DNA from: Victivallales bacterium
Lineage (GTDB): Bacteria > Verrucomicrobiota > Lentisphaeria > Oligosphaerales > Oligosphaeraceae
Reading direction: 5' to 3'
DNA: 64,000 bases
NCBI GenBank assembly: GCA_017535315.1
Contig: JAFXUD010000002.1
Location: 1 to 64,000 of the forward strand
The position numbers and the translations under genes are program-made. Shown here piece after piece: positions 36,470-44,465 of the stretch. How positions within the stretch are numbered: position 1 is the stretch's first letter; each line of letters starts with the position of its first letter. The notes below the pieces were generated by a model. The model saw only the letters and a program-made list of their open reading frames with translations, was not told the DNA's origin and ran no database searches.

Positions 36470-37348
36470 ATGATGGAGAATCTTATAGCGAAGGCAGAAG
36501 TGCTGTTGGAGGCATTGCCCTATATTCAGCAGTTTCATGAGGCGATGGTGCTAGTCAAGTTCGGTGGCAGTGCCATGGAGGATCCAGAGGTGACGAAGCG
36601 TGTGCTGAAGGACATTGCCTTCATGCAGTCTGCGGGGATGAGGCCAATCATTGTCCACGGTGGCGGCAAGGCGATTTCCGCCGAGTTGAAGCGTCGGGAA
36701 ATTCCAACCCGTTTTGTGAACGGGCTTCGTTATACCTGCGAGCGGACCATCAAGGTCGTCGATAGGGTGCTGCACGATGATGTCAACGCGGCTCTGGTCG
36801 AGCAGCTGTGGAGCTGGGGGACCAAGGCTGCCGCTGTCAGCGGCAAGGATGTGCTTCGCTGCCATCGCATCACCACAAAGGACAAGGAGACGGGAGAAGA
36901 GCTGGACCTTGGCTTTGTCGGCGAAGTGGTCAATGTCGATGTGGAGCAGGTCAAGTGGGTGATGTCCCGCGGTGAGATTCCCGTCATCACGCCTTTGGCG
37001 TGCGACATGAACGGGAGGGTCTTCAACATAAATGCGGACATGGCGGCCTGTGTCATTGCTTCGCAGATGAAGGTTCGCAAACTGGTTTTCCTGAGCGATG
37101 TCCCTGGCGTTCTGCGGAATCCCGAGGACCAGAGTTCCCTTATTTCCACTATTGCCACCAGCGAGATAGACAGTCTGGCTGCGGAAGGCATCATCTCTGG
37201 CGGGATGTTGCCGAAGTTGAAGAGCGCGGCGGATGCATTGAAGGCGGGCGTTTCCAAAGTCCACCTCATTGACGGGAGGCTGCCTCACTCGCTTCTGCTG
37301 GAATTCTTTACCGACAAGGGTATTGGAACGCAAATTATACCTGCTTGA
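36470..37348 (+). CDS. argB: Acetylglutamate kinase
   Basis: A 292-residue ArgB, which phosphorylates N-acetylglutamate in the arginine pathway. VLVKFGGSAM near residue 28, VHGGGKAIS, the substrate strands VFNINADMAACVIA, and ISGGMLPKLKSA, the GGM-K motif, are all present. The frame is open to 36365 but that part runs through repeats; ATG 36470 has AGAGG seven bases upstream. argF follows after 43 bases, so an argB-argF-pyrB transcript is likely. Confidence 0.95.
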   Translation: MMENLIAKAEVLLEALPYIQQFHEAMVLVKFGGSAMEDPEVTKRVLKDIAFMQSAGMRPIIVHGGGKAISAELKRREIPTRFVNGLRYTCERTIKVVDRVLHDDVNAALVEQLWSWGTKAAAVSGKDVLRCHRITTKDKETGEELDLGFVGEVVNVDVEQVKWVMSRGEIPVITPLACDMNGRVFNINADMAACVIASQMKVRKLVFLSDVPGVLRNPEDQSSLISTIATSEIDSLAAEGIISGGMLPKLKSAADALKAGVSKVHLIDGRLPHSLLLEFFTDKGIGTQIIPA

Positions 37349-37391
37349 TTTATTTCAGGGGCGTGAAGCCCCTATGAAAAAGGAAAAAACA

Positions 37392-38393
37392 ATGAAAGAG
37401 ATTATTGATTTGGGAATGCATGGCAAGTCGCTTTTGCGGCTTTGTGACATAGAGGACTGGCAGATGCTTGGGCTCATCAACGCTGCCATTGCGCTGAAGG
37501 CGCGCAAAAAGGCGGGGCTTCATTTGCAGAATCCTCTTATCAAGGGGAAGAACATTGCGCTGGTTTTCCAGAAATCCTCCACACGCACCCGTTGTGCCAC
37601 GGCGAATGCGGTCAGCGACGAGGGAGGGCATCCTGAATATCTGGGCAAGACCGACAGCCATTTCGGCAAGAAGGAATCCGTGAAGGACAGCGCGCGTGTC
37701 CTGGGACGCCTTTTTGATGGCATTCTTTTCCGTGGCTATGCGCAGCAGACGGTGGAGGATTTGGCAACCTATTCAGGCATCCCAGTCTGGAATGGTCTGA
37801 CGGACCAGTGGCATCCCACGCAGGCTCTGGCCGACTTACAGACGGTGCAGGAGCATTTCGGCACCCTGAAGGGTTTGACGCTCGCTTTTGTGGGTGATGG
37901 CCGCAACAATGTCTGCAACTCCCTGATGATGTCCTGCGCGAAGGCTGGCATCAATATGATTGACATCTGCCCGCCAGAGCTTTCTCCAGAGCCGCAGCTG
38001 GTGGAGGCCTGCCAGAAGATAGCCAAGGCAAATGGCTCTGAAGTGAGGGTCAGCCATGACCCAGAGGGCGGTGTCAAGGACGTCAATATTCTCTATACGG
38101 ATGTGTGGGTGTCCATGGGCGAGGAGGATTTGTTCGAGCAGCGCATCAAGCTGCTGAGCCCCTTCCAGATCGACATGGCGATGTGCGAGCGCACGGGTAA
38201 CCTGAAGAACGGCAGGTTGATGTTCCTGCATTGCCTTCCCTCTTTCCATGACAACAACACCGAGGTCAGCCGCGAAATCGGCGCGATGGAAGTGACCGAC
38301 GAGGTATTTGAAGCGCCCTTCTCCAAGGTCTTTGATGAGGCGGAGAACCGTCTGCATACCATCAAGGCCATGATACTGGCATCCCTGCTGTGA
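37392..38393 (+). CDS. argF: Ornithine carbamoyltransferase
   Basis: A 333-residue OTCase making citrulline from ornithine and carbamoyl phosphate. SSTRTR is the carbamoyl-phosphate-binding motif, then HPTQAL, a MSMGEE-like segment (VSMGEED) and FLHCLP, whose Cys is typical of OTCases. The frame is open upstream to 37269 and overlaps argB, but ATG 37392 has AAGGA before it and begins at the family start. It ends eight bases before the next carbamoyltransferase. Confidence 0.95.
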   Translation: MKEIIDLGMHGKSLLRLCDIEDWQMLGLINAAIALKARKKAGLHLQNPLIKGKNIALVFQKSSTRTRCATANAVSDEGGHPEYLGKTDSHFGKKESVKDSARVLGRLFDGILFRGYAQQTVEDLATYSGIPVWNGLTDQWHPTQALADLQTVQEHFGTLKGLTLAFVGDGRNNVCNSLMMSCAKAGINMIDICPPELSPEPQLVEACQKIAKANGSEVRVSHDPEGGVKDVNILYTDVWVSMGEEDLFEQRIKLLSPFQIDMAMCERTGNLKNGRLMFLHCLPSFHDNNTEVSREIGAMEVTDEVFEAPFSKVFDEAENRLHTIKAMILASLL

Positions 38394-38401
38394 GGTGAAC
38401 T

Positions 38402-39493
38402 ATGCTTAAAAAGAAACGTCTTGATGAAATCAGCTGGGAAGATTACACGAATCTGACCCAGGAGGAGCAGGCTCCTTATCTCGTGCAGGCAAATGGCCGC
38501 CCCTATCACGTGCTCATTGCGCAGCAGTTTGAGCGTGAGAGCCTGGATGCCCTGTGTGATTTGGCGACGCGTATCCGCAAGATTGCGAAGAGCAAGGACG
38601 GCATGAGATTCCTCTCGGATTTGCTTGCCCATAAGCGCGCGATGCTTTATTTCCACCAGCCCAGCAGCCGTACATTCCTTTCGTTCTATGCGGCGTGCCA
38701 GATATTGGGCATTGCCTTGGCGGAGGTTCGCGATCCCTCCATCTCATCGGAGCAGAAGGGGGAATCGCTGGAGGATTCCGTGAGGACCTTCAGCTCCTAT
38801 TTTGACATGATTATCATGCGCACCCCCTTCCAAGGGTTTGTCGATAAGATGGCGTGGATTCTCTCCAACACGGAGCGTCCGCTTCCGATTATCAATGCAG
38901 GGTCGGGCAAAGATCAGCATCCTACCCAGGCTTTGCTGGACATCTATACGCTCCAGCGCAGCTTTGAGAAGAGCGGTGGCCTGGAGAACAAGCACATTGT
39001 CTTTTGCGGGGATTTGAAACGCGGGCGCACTGTCCGCTCCCTCTCGCGGCTGCTGACTTTCTATCCCAACATCAAGCAGACTTTTGCGGCACCTGACAGC
39101 CTGCAGATCGGGGAGGACATCCTGCAGTATCTGCGGAACGCCAATGTGGAGTATAATGTGACCAACGACTTCAAGGGTACCATCCCCGAGGCGGACGCCA
39201 TCTATATGACTCGCATACAGGACGAGTGGGACACGAGTCCTGGTGAGAGCAAGAAGATTGATTTGACCGACTACTCGTTTACAGGTGCGGATCTGGAGCG
39301 TTTGCCTCGCAAGTCCATTATCATGCACCCACTGCCCCGCAGGAATGAAATCGATACTGCCTGTGACAACGACCCGCGTGCGATGTACTGGCGGCAGATG
39401 CGGAATGGCATGTGGATACGCTGCGCCCTCATCGCCACCATATTCGGGCGTGATGTGGCCATCAACAATTATTACACCCTCAATCTGAAGTGA
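38402..39493 (+). CDS. pyrB: Aspartate carbamoyltransferase, catalytic subunit
   Basis: A 363-residue carbamoyltransferase, longer than the usual ~310 because of about 50 extra N-terminal residues. SSRTFLSF (the SxRT motif), QHPTQALLD, YMTRIQDE and HPLPRRNEI identify ATCase of the pyrimidine pathway rather than OTCase. It probably forms catalytic trimers; no pyrI is next to it. It is adjacent to argF, so both carbamoyl-phosphate users are together. GAGGTGA overlaps the argF stop and acts as ribosome-binding site. Confidence 0.9.
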   Translation: MLKKKRLDEISWEDYTNLTQEEQAPYLVQANGRPYHVLIAQQFERESLDALCDLATRIRKIAKSKDGMRFLSDLLAHKRAMLYFHQPSSRTFLSFYAACQILGIALAEVRDPSISSEQKGESLEDSVRTFSSYFDMIIMRTPFQGFVDKMAWILSNTERPLPIINAGSGKDQHPTQALLDIYTLQRSFEKSGGLENKHIVFCGDLKRGRTVRSLSRLLTFYPNIKQTFAAPDSLQIGEDILQYLRNANVEYNVTNDFKGTIPEADAIYMTRIQDEWDTSPGESKKIDLTDYSFTGADLERLPRKSIIMHPLPRRNEIDTACDNDPRAMYWRQMRNGMWIRCALIATIFGRDVAINNYYTLNLK

Positions 39494-39538
39494 GGAAGTC
39501 TCTTTTTTTCTCCAGGTAGCAAAAAGCATTGTAACGGT

Positions 39539-39567
39539 TTGAATTTGCCTATAATTGGTTGTATAAT
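39539..39567 (+). promoter_or_regulatory. Sigma-70-type promoter of the prepilin pair
   Basis: TTGAAT at 39539-39544, a 17-base spacer, and TATAAT at 39562-39567, 63 bases before the first prepilin-like gene. Confidence 0.8.
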
Positions 39568-39630
39568 TGCAAAATGTTGATTTATCTTGTGCTTTAACCC
39601 TCCACAAAACAGTTTAGGAGCATAAAGAAA

Positions 39631-40317
39631 ATGAAGAGACATTTTACGTTGATTGAGTTACTGGTTGTGATTGCCATCATCGCGATTTTGGCGGCGATGC
39701 TGTTGCCCGCTCTTTCCAAGGCCCGCGAAAAGGCACGTGCCATTTCCTGTGTGAACAATATGAAGCAAATCGGCACTGGGCTGATTATGTACTGCAATGA
39801 CTTTGACGACTTCCTGCCGCCTTGCGATATGACAAGTGGCACGCATCCTTATTGGAACGAGACCATGATTGGGCAGCTGAGCACCTCCACCACCCAGAAT
39901 GTCGAAGGCGCCTACCTCAGCTCCAAGATATTGAAATGCCCGAGCGCCACGAACAAAGGCGACTGGCATTGGTTCTGCTATGGGATGAACTGGCAAATCT
40001 CCAACCGTGCCTTCAGCAATAAGCTGACCAACATGAAGTCCCTTAGCCAGAAGATTATCATCATCGACACAAGAAACCATGATTCAAGCGGCAATGTGAA
40101 CGGCAACATGTATCAGCGCTTCAATCCCACGAGTACGAGCATGGGGGACACTGGCTGGGGCTACCCCGCACAGACCCACGGCGACGCCTGCAACTGCCTG
40201 CACTTGGACGGGCATGTCCAGCCCTATAGAGTCCCCAATCAAAAGCTTCCATACGCCAGCTTCCCGTTCAATCCCAATGCGACGGATTGCAAGCCATACA
40301 TGCTTCCAGCCTATTGA
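39631..40317 (+). CDS. Prepilin-like protein, H-X9-DG type (1)
   Basis: A 228-residue type IV pilin/pseudopilin-like protein. The prepilin leader [28 protein letters not shown] has the cleavage site before FTLIE (F5 takes the N-methyl Phe role) and the conserved Glu five residues on. [12 protein letters not shown] fits the H-X9-DG C-terminal signature. Such proteins are numerous in Lentisphaerota and Planctomycetes; their targets are unknown and they are not proven to be pilus components. A mobile element has inserted at its end, changing the ancestral TAA stop to TGA without altering the protein. It is 71% or so alike in the N-terminal half to the next gene by eye. Confidence 0.93.
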   Translation: MKRHFTLIELLVVIAIIAILAAMLLPALSKAREKARAISCVNNMKQIGTGLIMYCNDFDDFLPPCDMTSGTHPYWNETMIGQLSTSTTQNVEGAYLSSKILKCPSATNKGDWHWFCYGMNWQISNRAFSNKLTNMKSLSQKIIIIDTRNHDSSGNVNGNMYQRFNPTSTSMGDTGWGYPAQTHGDACNCLHLDGHVQPYRVPNQKLPYASFPFNPNATDCKPYMLPAY

Positions 40318-40378
40318 GGTTATTTCAAAACTATCATCAAAATGCGAACGCGTTTCGCGCTAGTTTTGAAATTAACAC
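40316..40378. mobile_element. MITE copy C (63 bp, internally deleted)
   Basis: The ends match the family (GAGGTTATTTCAAAACTA; right end TAGTTTTGAAATTAACAC) with the interior largely lost. It is flanked by the duplication TATT (40312-40315 and 40379-40382). Excising it gives TAT-TAA, the same ending as the neighbouring paralogue, so the insertion into the last codon and stop is clear. Confidence 0.92.
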
Positions 40379-40402
40379 TATTAACAACATAGGAGTTAAC
40401 TT

Positions 40403-41119
40403 ATGAGAAAGCTGTTTACACTGATAGAACTGCTGGTGGTCATCGCCATCATCGCGATTTTGGCGGCGATGCTGTTGCCCGCGCTGAGCAAGGCGCGTGA
40501 GAAGGCGCGTGCCATTTCCTGCGTAAACAACATGAAGCAGATTGGCACAGGATTGCTGATGTACTGCAACGACTCCGATGATTTCCTGCCGATGGCAGAC
40601 ACTGGTGCGCGCCCCTATTGGCATGAAAGACTGGTTGGTGAGCTGTGTGCCTCCGACAAGCCGAATGTTGATGGCAACTATCTTAGCACCAATATCATGA
40701 AGTGCCCGAGCGCAACTGGGTCGGGCTACTGGTACTGGTTCTCCTATGGCATCAACTGGGCGCTTACGGGGCGTTGGTCAGCTACAGCTACCCCGAATGC
40801 CACGAATGCTAATGGCATTTCAAAGCTCACCTCCTTGAAGTCCCACAGCCAGAAGATTATTGTCTTTGACACAAGGCAGAATGATACAAGCGGCAATCCG
40901 ACTGGTAACATGTACTGGCGTGTCAACGTGAACGCGAAGTCTTACACGGACACAGGCTGGGGCTGGCCGAATGGCGCGCATAGCGGCGCATGCAACTGCC
41001 TGCACTTGGACGGGCACGTCCAACCCTACAAAGTCCCTGTAAAGACCGCCCCGCATGGCACCTTCCCGTTCAACGCTGCTCAGGACGACAGCAAGCCATA
41101 CCTGCTTCCTGGCTATTAA
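40403..41119 (+). CDS. Prepilin-like protein, H-X9-DG type (2)
   Basis: A 238-residue paralogue of the preceding gene. It starts [18 protein letters not shown] and has the same [22 protein letters not shown] segment and [13 protein letters not shown] near the C-terminus, but a different central region (about residues 60-150). This pattern, with conserved ends and a variable middle, fits a recent duplication with diversification. AGGAG lies before the ATG. It ends at TAA followed by two terminator-like hairpins. Confidence 0.93.
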   Translation: MRKLFTLIELLVVIAIIAILAAMLLPALSKAREKARAISCVNNMKQIGTGLLMYCNDSDDFLPMADTGARPYWHERLVGELCASDKPNVDGNYLSTNIMKCPSATGSGYWYWFSYGINWALTGRWSATATPNATNANGISKLTSLKSHSQKIIVFDTRQNDTSGNPTGNMYWRVNVNAKSYTDTGWGWPNGAHSGACNCLHLDGHVQPYKVPVKTAPHGTFPFNAAQDDSKPYLLPGY

Positions 41120-41129
41120 TTGATCTTTT

Positions 41130-41196
41130 GGGGCACGCTTTCCTGCGCGCCTTTTTGCGTGATGACTTTGGCGCGCTTTCCTGCGCGCCATTTTTA
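41130..41196 (+). terminator. Duplicated Rho-independent terminator
   Basis: TGGCGCGC at 41169-41176 and GCGCGCCA at 41183-41190 form a perfect 8-bp stem with loop TTTCCT and a T-run (TTTTTATG). A shorter, partial copy of the same sequence (CACGCTTTCCTGCGCGCCTTTTTGCG) precedes it at about 41133-41159, so the terminator seems to have been duplicated. It ends the prepilin pair. Confidence 0.9.
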
Positions 41197-41367
41197 TGCG
41201 TAGTTGCTTTTTGCTACGATTGCCGCAAAGCTTAAGCCTTGAATACAGAACTGGCTTGTTCTGTCCAGAAGAAAAAACAGGCGGCGCGTTGGGAAAAAGG
41301 GAATGTTGGATTACATTAGTGATAATGTCTAGGTAATTCACAACAATTATTACAAGGAGAATCAATC

Positions 41368-41982
41368 GTGAAGCGTTTGGCGTTAGTATTAAGTGTGTTG
41401 ACCTGTGGTTTTCTGTTTGGTCAGGACAAGGTTGCGTATATCAGTATGGACAAGGCATGGAATGAGTTTTACAAGACTTGCAATGCCAATGTGATTTTCG
41501 AGCAGAAGAAGCAGGAATTTGAGGAAAAGATGGCCATTCTTCAGCAGGGGCTTGAGGCAGAAGCAAAAGAGTTGAAAGCCCTGCAGGCCGATGCCACCAA
41601 TGAACTGCTTTCAACGGACGCCAGTGAGGAGGCAAAGCGTAAATTCCGTGTACGCGCAGAGTTGTTTGGGAGCAAGCGGGATGATTTTGAGCGCACACGC
41701 CGCAGCGGTGTCCAGGAGTTGAACCAGCTGAAGGCTGAGACCGAGGAAATGCTGATGAAGGAACTGACGGCATCTGTGGAGAAATTTGCATCGGACAAAG
41801 GGATTACCCACCTCTATGACATCTCTGGCCTTACGATGAATCGCCTGCCTGTGCTGCTGGTCTATCCGAAGGAGCAGGAGGTAACCGATGACTTCATTGC
41901 CGTCATCAATGCAGGCCACGACAGGGAGTTGCAGGACTCCAAGGCAAAGTTGGAGGAAATCAAAAAGAAAGAGTCGAAATAG
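41368..41982 (+). CDS. skp: OmpH/Skp-family periplasmic chaperone
   Basis: A 204-residue protein with a signal peptide (MKRLALVLSVLTCGFLFG), then the OmpH/Skp pattern: VAYISMDKAWNEF, a long Glu/Lys/Gln-rich helical hairpin (about 40-135) and a C-terminal strand LPVLLVYP. Skp trimers hold outer-membrane proteins in the periplasm. GTG start, with AAGGAG eight bases upstream. It is followed 25 bases later by lpxD, the order found in many Gram-negative bacteria (bamA-skp-lpxD), although bamA is not here. Confidence 0.88.
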   Translation: MKRLALVLSVLTCGFLFGQDKVAYISMDKAWNEFYKTCNANVIFEQKKQEFEEKMAILQQGLEAEAKELKALQADATNELLSTDASEEAKRKFRVRAELFGSKRDDFERTRRSGVQELNQLKAETEEMLMKELTASVEKFASDKGITHLYDISGLTMNRLPVLLVYPKEQEVTDDFIAVINAGHDRELQDSKAKLEEIKKKESK

Positions 41983-42007
41983 TCAACGAGCGTAAGGGAA
42001 TCACATT

Positions 42008-43048
42008 ATGCTGATTACAAGGACGGTAAAGGAGATAGCGGAACTGACGGGCGGGACTGTTGTTGGCAGCCATGCAGGCGAGATGACGGGGGTTTCATCG
42101 TTGCAGGAGGCAATGGAGACGGATGTCTCGTTTCTTGGCAATGAGAAGTACATTCCGCAGGTGATGAAGTCGAAGGCGGGGGTTGTTTTGGTCCCGCCGA
42201 GCTATAGGGAGCAGCCGCCTGAAGGGCGTGCGTGGATTGTCTGCGAGAATCCCTCGTCGGAGTTCAGCAAGGTTGTCCAGGTTTTCACGCCAGAGCCTGT
42301 CCGCTATGAGGCAGGGATTCATCCGACGGCAGCTATTGACGATACGGCGGAGATTGATGCGACGGCTTCCATCGGCCCGTGTGTTGTGGTTTCCAAGGGC
42401 GCGAAGATTGGCGCAGGGACGGTTGTGTGTGGCGGAGCTTTCATTGGTGAGAAGGTTGTTATTGGTGCGAACTGTCTCATTTACTCGAATGTGAGCATCC
42501 GCGAGCGCTGCATCCTCGGCAACCGCGTTACGCTACACGCAGGGGTGGTCATTGGCGCGGACGGTTTCGGCTACGAGTCGGGGCCTGATGGACACAAGAA
42601 AGTGCCCCAGGTGGGCATCGTCCAGCTGGATGACGACGTGGAAGTTGGCGCAAACTCCACGATCGACCGTGCGCGCTTCGGGCGCACGTGGATAAAGGAA
42701 GGCACGAAGATAGACAATCTCGTGCAGGTAGGGCACAACGTCCAGATCGGCCATAAATGTCTATTGGTGGCGCAGTGCGGCGTCTCGGGCAGCACCATTC
42801 TCGGGGACGGCGTGATTCTGGCTGGCCAGGCGGGCGTCGTCGGTCACCTCAAGTTAGGGGACGGTACCATCATTATGGCGCAGGCTGGCGTGACAAAGGA
42901 CACGGTGCCTGGCGCGGTGCAGTTCGGCTCGCCTGCGCAGGACCGTCGCGAATGGGCAAAGCAGGCTGTCTATATCAGCCGACTCGAAGGTCTCATGAAT
43001 ACCGTGAAGGAACTCAAGGCCCAGGTTGAGGCGCTTCGGAAACAGTAG
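42008..43048 (+). CDS. lpxD: UDP-3-O-acylglucosamine N-acyltransferase
   Basis: A 346-residue LpxD, third step of lipid A synthesis. The N-terminal uridine-binding domain (about 1-95) precedes a left-handed beta-helix built of hexapeptide repeats (IDDTAEIDATASIGP... onwards). The catalytic His lies in VQVGHNVQIGHKC (about residues 240-252), and a C-terminal helix extends from about 315. It implies an LPS outer membrane. The TAG stop at 43046 is the first unit of a heptad repeat. Confidence 0.95.
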   Translation: MLITRTVKEIAELTGGTVVGSHAGEMTGVSSLQEAMETDVSFLGNEKYIPQVMKSKAGVVLVPPSYREQPPEGRAWIVCENPSSEFSKVVQVFTPEPVRYEAGIHPTAAIDDTAEIDATASIGPCVVVSKGAKIGAGTVVCGGAFIGEKVVIGANCLIYSNVSIRERCILGNRVTLHAGVVIGADGFGYESGPDGHKKVPQVGIVQLDDDVEVGANSTIDRARFGRTWIKEGTKIDNLVQVGHNVQIGHKCLLVAQCGVSGSTILGDGVILAGQAGVVGHLKLGDGTIIMAQAGVTKDTVPGAVQFGSPAQDRREWAKQAVYISRLEGLMNTVKELKAQVEALRKQ

Positions 43049-43117
43049 TGGTTAGTGGTTAGTGGTTAGTGGTTGGTTCGTTCTCTTAACTAACCCCTAA
43101 CCACTAACCACTAAAAA
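43046..43117. repeat. Inverted heptad array between lpxD and larA
   Basis: TTAGTGG-type heptads run from the lpxD stop codon (43046-43078), followed by a short spacer and the complementary ACTAACC array (43088-43113). The two arms pair over about 26 bases with one mismatch, forming a large hairpin. The array ends only a few bases before the larA start. Confidence 0.92.
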
Positions 43118-43119
43118 GA

Positions 43120-44388
43120 ATGAAAATACGCGTTCCATATTACCGTAGCACTTTGGAGGCGGAGGTTGAGGATGGCCTGCTGAACGGCGTCTATGAAAGC
43201 CATCTGCCAGCTCCGCAGGACGAGGCGGCGTGTGTGTCGGCTGCGTTAGACAGTCCCATTGGCTCGCCGTGTCTGGAGGAGCTTGCCAGAGGGAAGCGGA
43301 ATGTGGTGGTCATCACGAGCGACCACACTCGTCCTGTTCCAAGCAAAATCATCATGCCGCAGTTGCTGCAGCGTCTGCGTGCAGGGCAGCTTGACATTGA
43401 TATAACGATTTTGGTAGCCACGGGCTTCCATCGCCCGACGACGCACGAGGAGTTGGTGAGGAAGCTGGGCGAGGAGATTGTCGCCAATGAGCAGATTGTC
43501 CTGCACGATTCCTCCGATGAAGCCAATCTGATGGAGGCTGGCACGTTGCCTTCGGGCGGTCGGCTTATCATCAACCGCCTGGTTATGGAGGCGGAGCTGG
43601 TGGTGGCGGAAGGCTTTATCGAGCCGCATTTCTTCGCGGGCTTCTCTGGTGGACGCAAGAGCATCCTGCCTGGAGTCGTCTCGCGCGAGACAGTTTTCGC
43701 CAACCATTGCGCCGAGTTCATTGCCAGTCCATACGCGCGGACAGGCATCCTCGAAAACAATCCCATCCATCGCGACATGCTCTTTGCGGCGCAGACCGCG
43801 CGTCTCGCCTTCATTGTCAATGTCATCATCAACGGGCAGAAGCGCATCGTACACGCTGTGGCGGGCGACTTTCAGAAAGCGCATGAGCGCGGCTGCGAGT
43901 GGTTGGGAAAGTATTGTCGCATAACTGTTCCCGAATCAGACATTGTCATCACCTCGAATGGCGGGTATCCCTTGGACCAGAACCTCTACCAGGCGGTCAA
44001 GGGGATGACAGCGGGCGAGGCTGCTTGTCGCGAAGGCGGCTGTATCATATTGGCGGCCTCCTGTTGCGATGGCTGCGGGGGTGATTCCTTCTACAAGAAC
44101 CTTTCCGAGTGTGCTTCGCCAGCCGAGCTGACGCAACGCATCTTGGCGGTGCCGCGTAACCGCACCGAAGCGGACCAATGGCAGTTCCAAATTCTGGCGC
44201 GGATTATGGAACACCACACGGTCATTGTTGTCACTACGCATTTCAGCCACGACATAATACGCGCCATGCACCTCACGCCTGCTTCCACGCTGGACGAAGC
44301 AATTGCCATCGCCAGGGGAATTGTGGGTTCCCAGGCGCGGATCGCCGTGATACCCGACGGGGTCTCTGTCGTGGTGGCGCGGGGATAA
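43120..44388 (+). CDS. larA: LarA-family nickel-dependent racemase
   Basis: A 422-residue LarA-type protein. The lactate-racemase family uses a nickel-pincer nucleotide attached to a lysine; GFHRPTTHEEL (His ~108) and HFFAGFSGGRKSILPG (His ~174, Lys ~184) carry the expected catalytic and ligand residues. The family also includes racemases or epimerases for other 2-hydroxy acids, so the substrate is not certain. No larB, larC or larE cofactor genes are in the window. The start has no Shine-Dalgarno sequence, as a heptad hairpin ends immediately before it. Confidence 0.88.
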   Translation: MKIRVPYYRSTLEAEVEDGLLNGVYESHLPAPQDEAACVSAALDSPIGSPCLEELARGKRNVVVITSDHTRPVPSKIIMPQLLQRLRAGQLDIDITILVATGFHRPTTHEELVRKLGEEIVANEQIVLHDSSDEANLMEAGTLPSGGRLIINRLVMEAELVVAEGFIEPHFFAGFSGGRKSILPGVVSRETVFANHCAEFIASPYARTGILENNPIHRDMLFAAQTARLAFIVNVIINGQKRIVHAVAGDFQKAHERGCEWLGKYCRITVPESDIVITSNGGYPLDQNLYQAVKGMTAGEAACREGGCIILAASCCDGCGGDSFYKNLSECASPAELTQRILAVPRNRTEADQWQFQILARIMEHHTVIVVTTHFSHDIIRAMHLTPASTLDEAIAIARGIVGSQARIAVIPDGVSVVVARG

Positions 44389-44465
44389 AAAACGCGAGGC
44401 TGAAGCTTCGCGCACAGAACAGGTGCCTGGTACTTTAGTACCGAGTAGAAACAAGGAGTGTTAAG

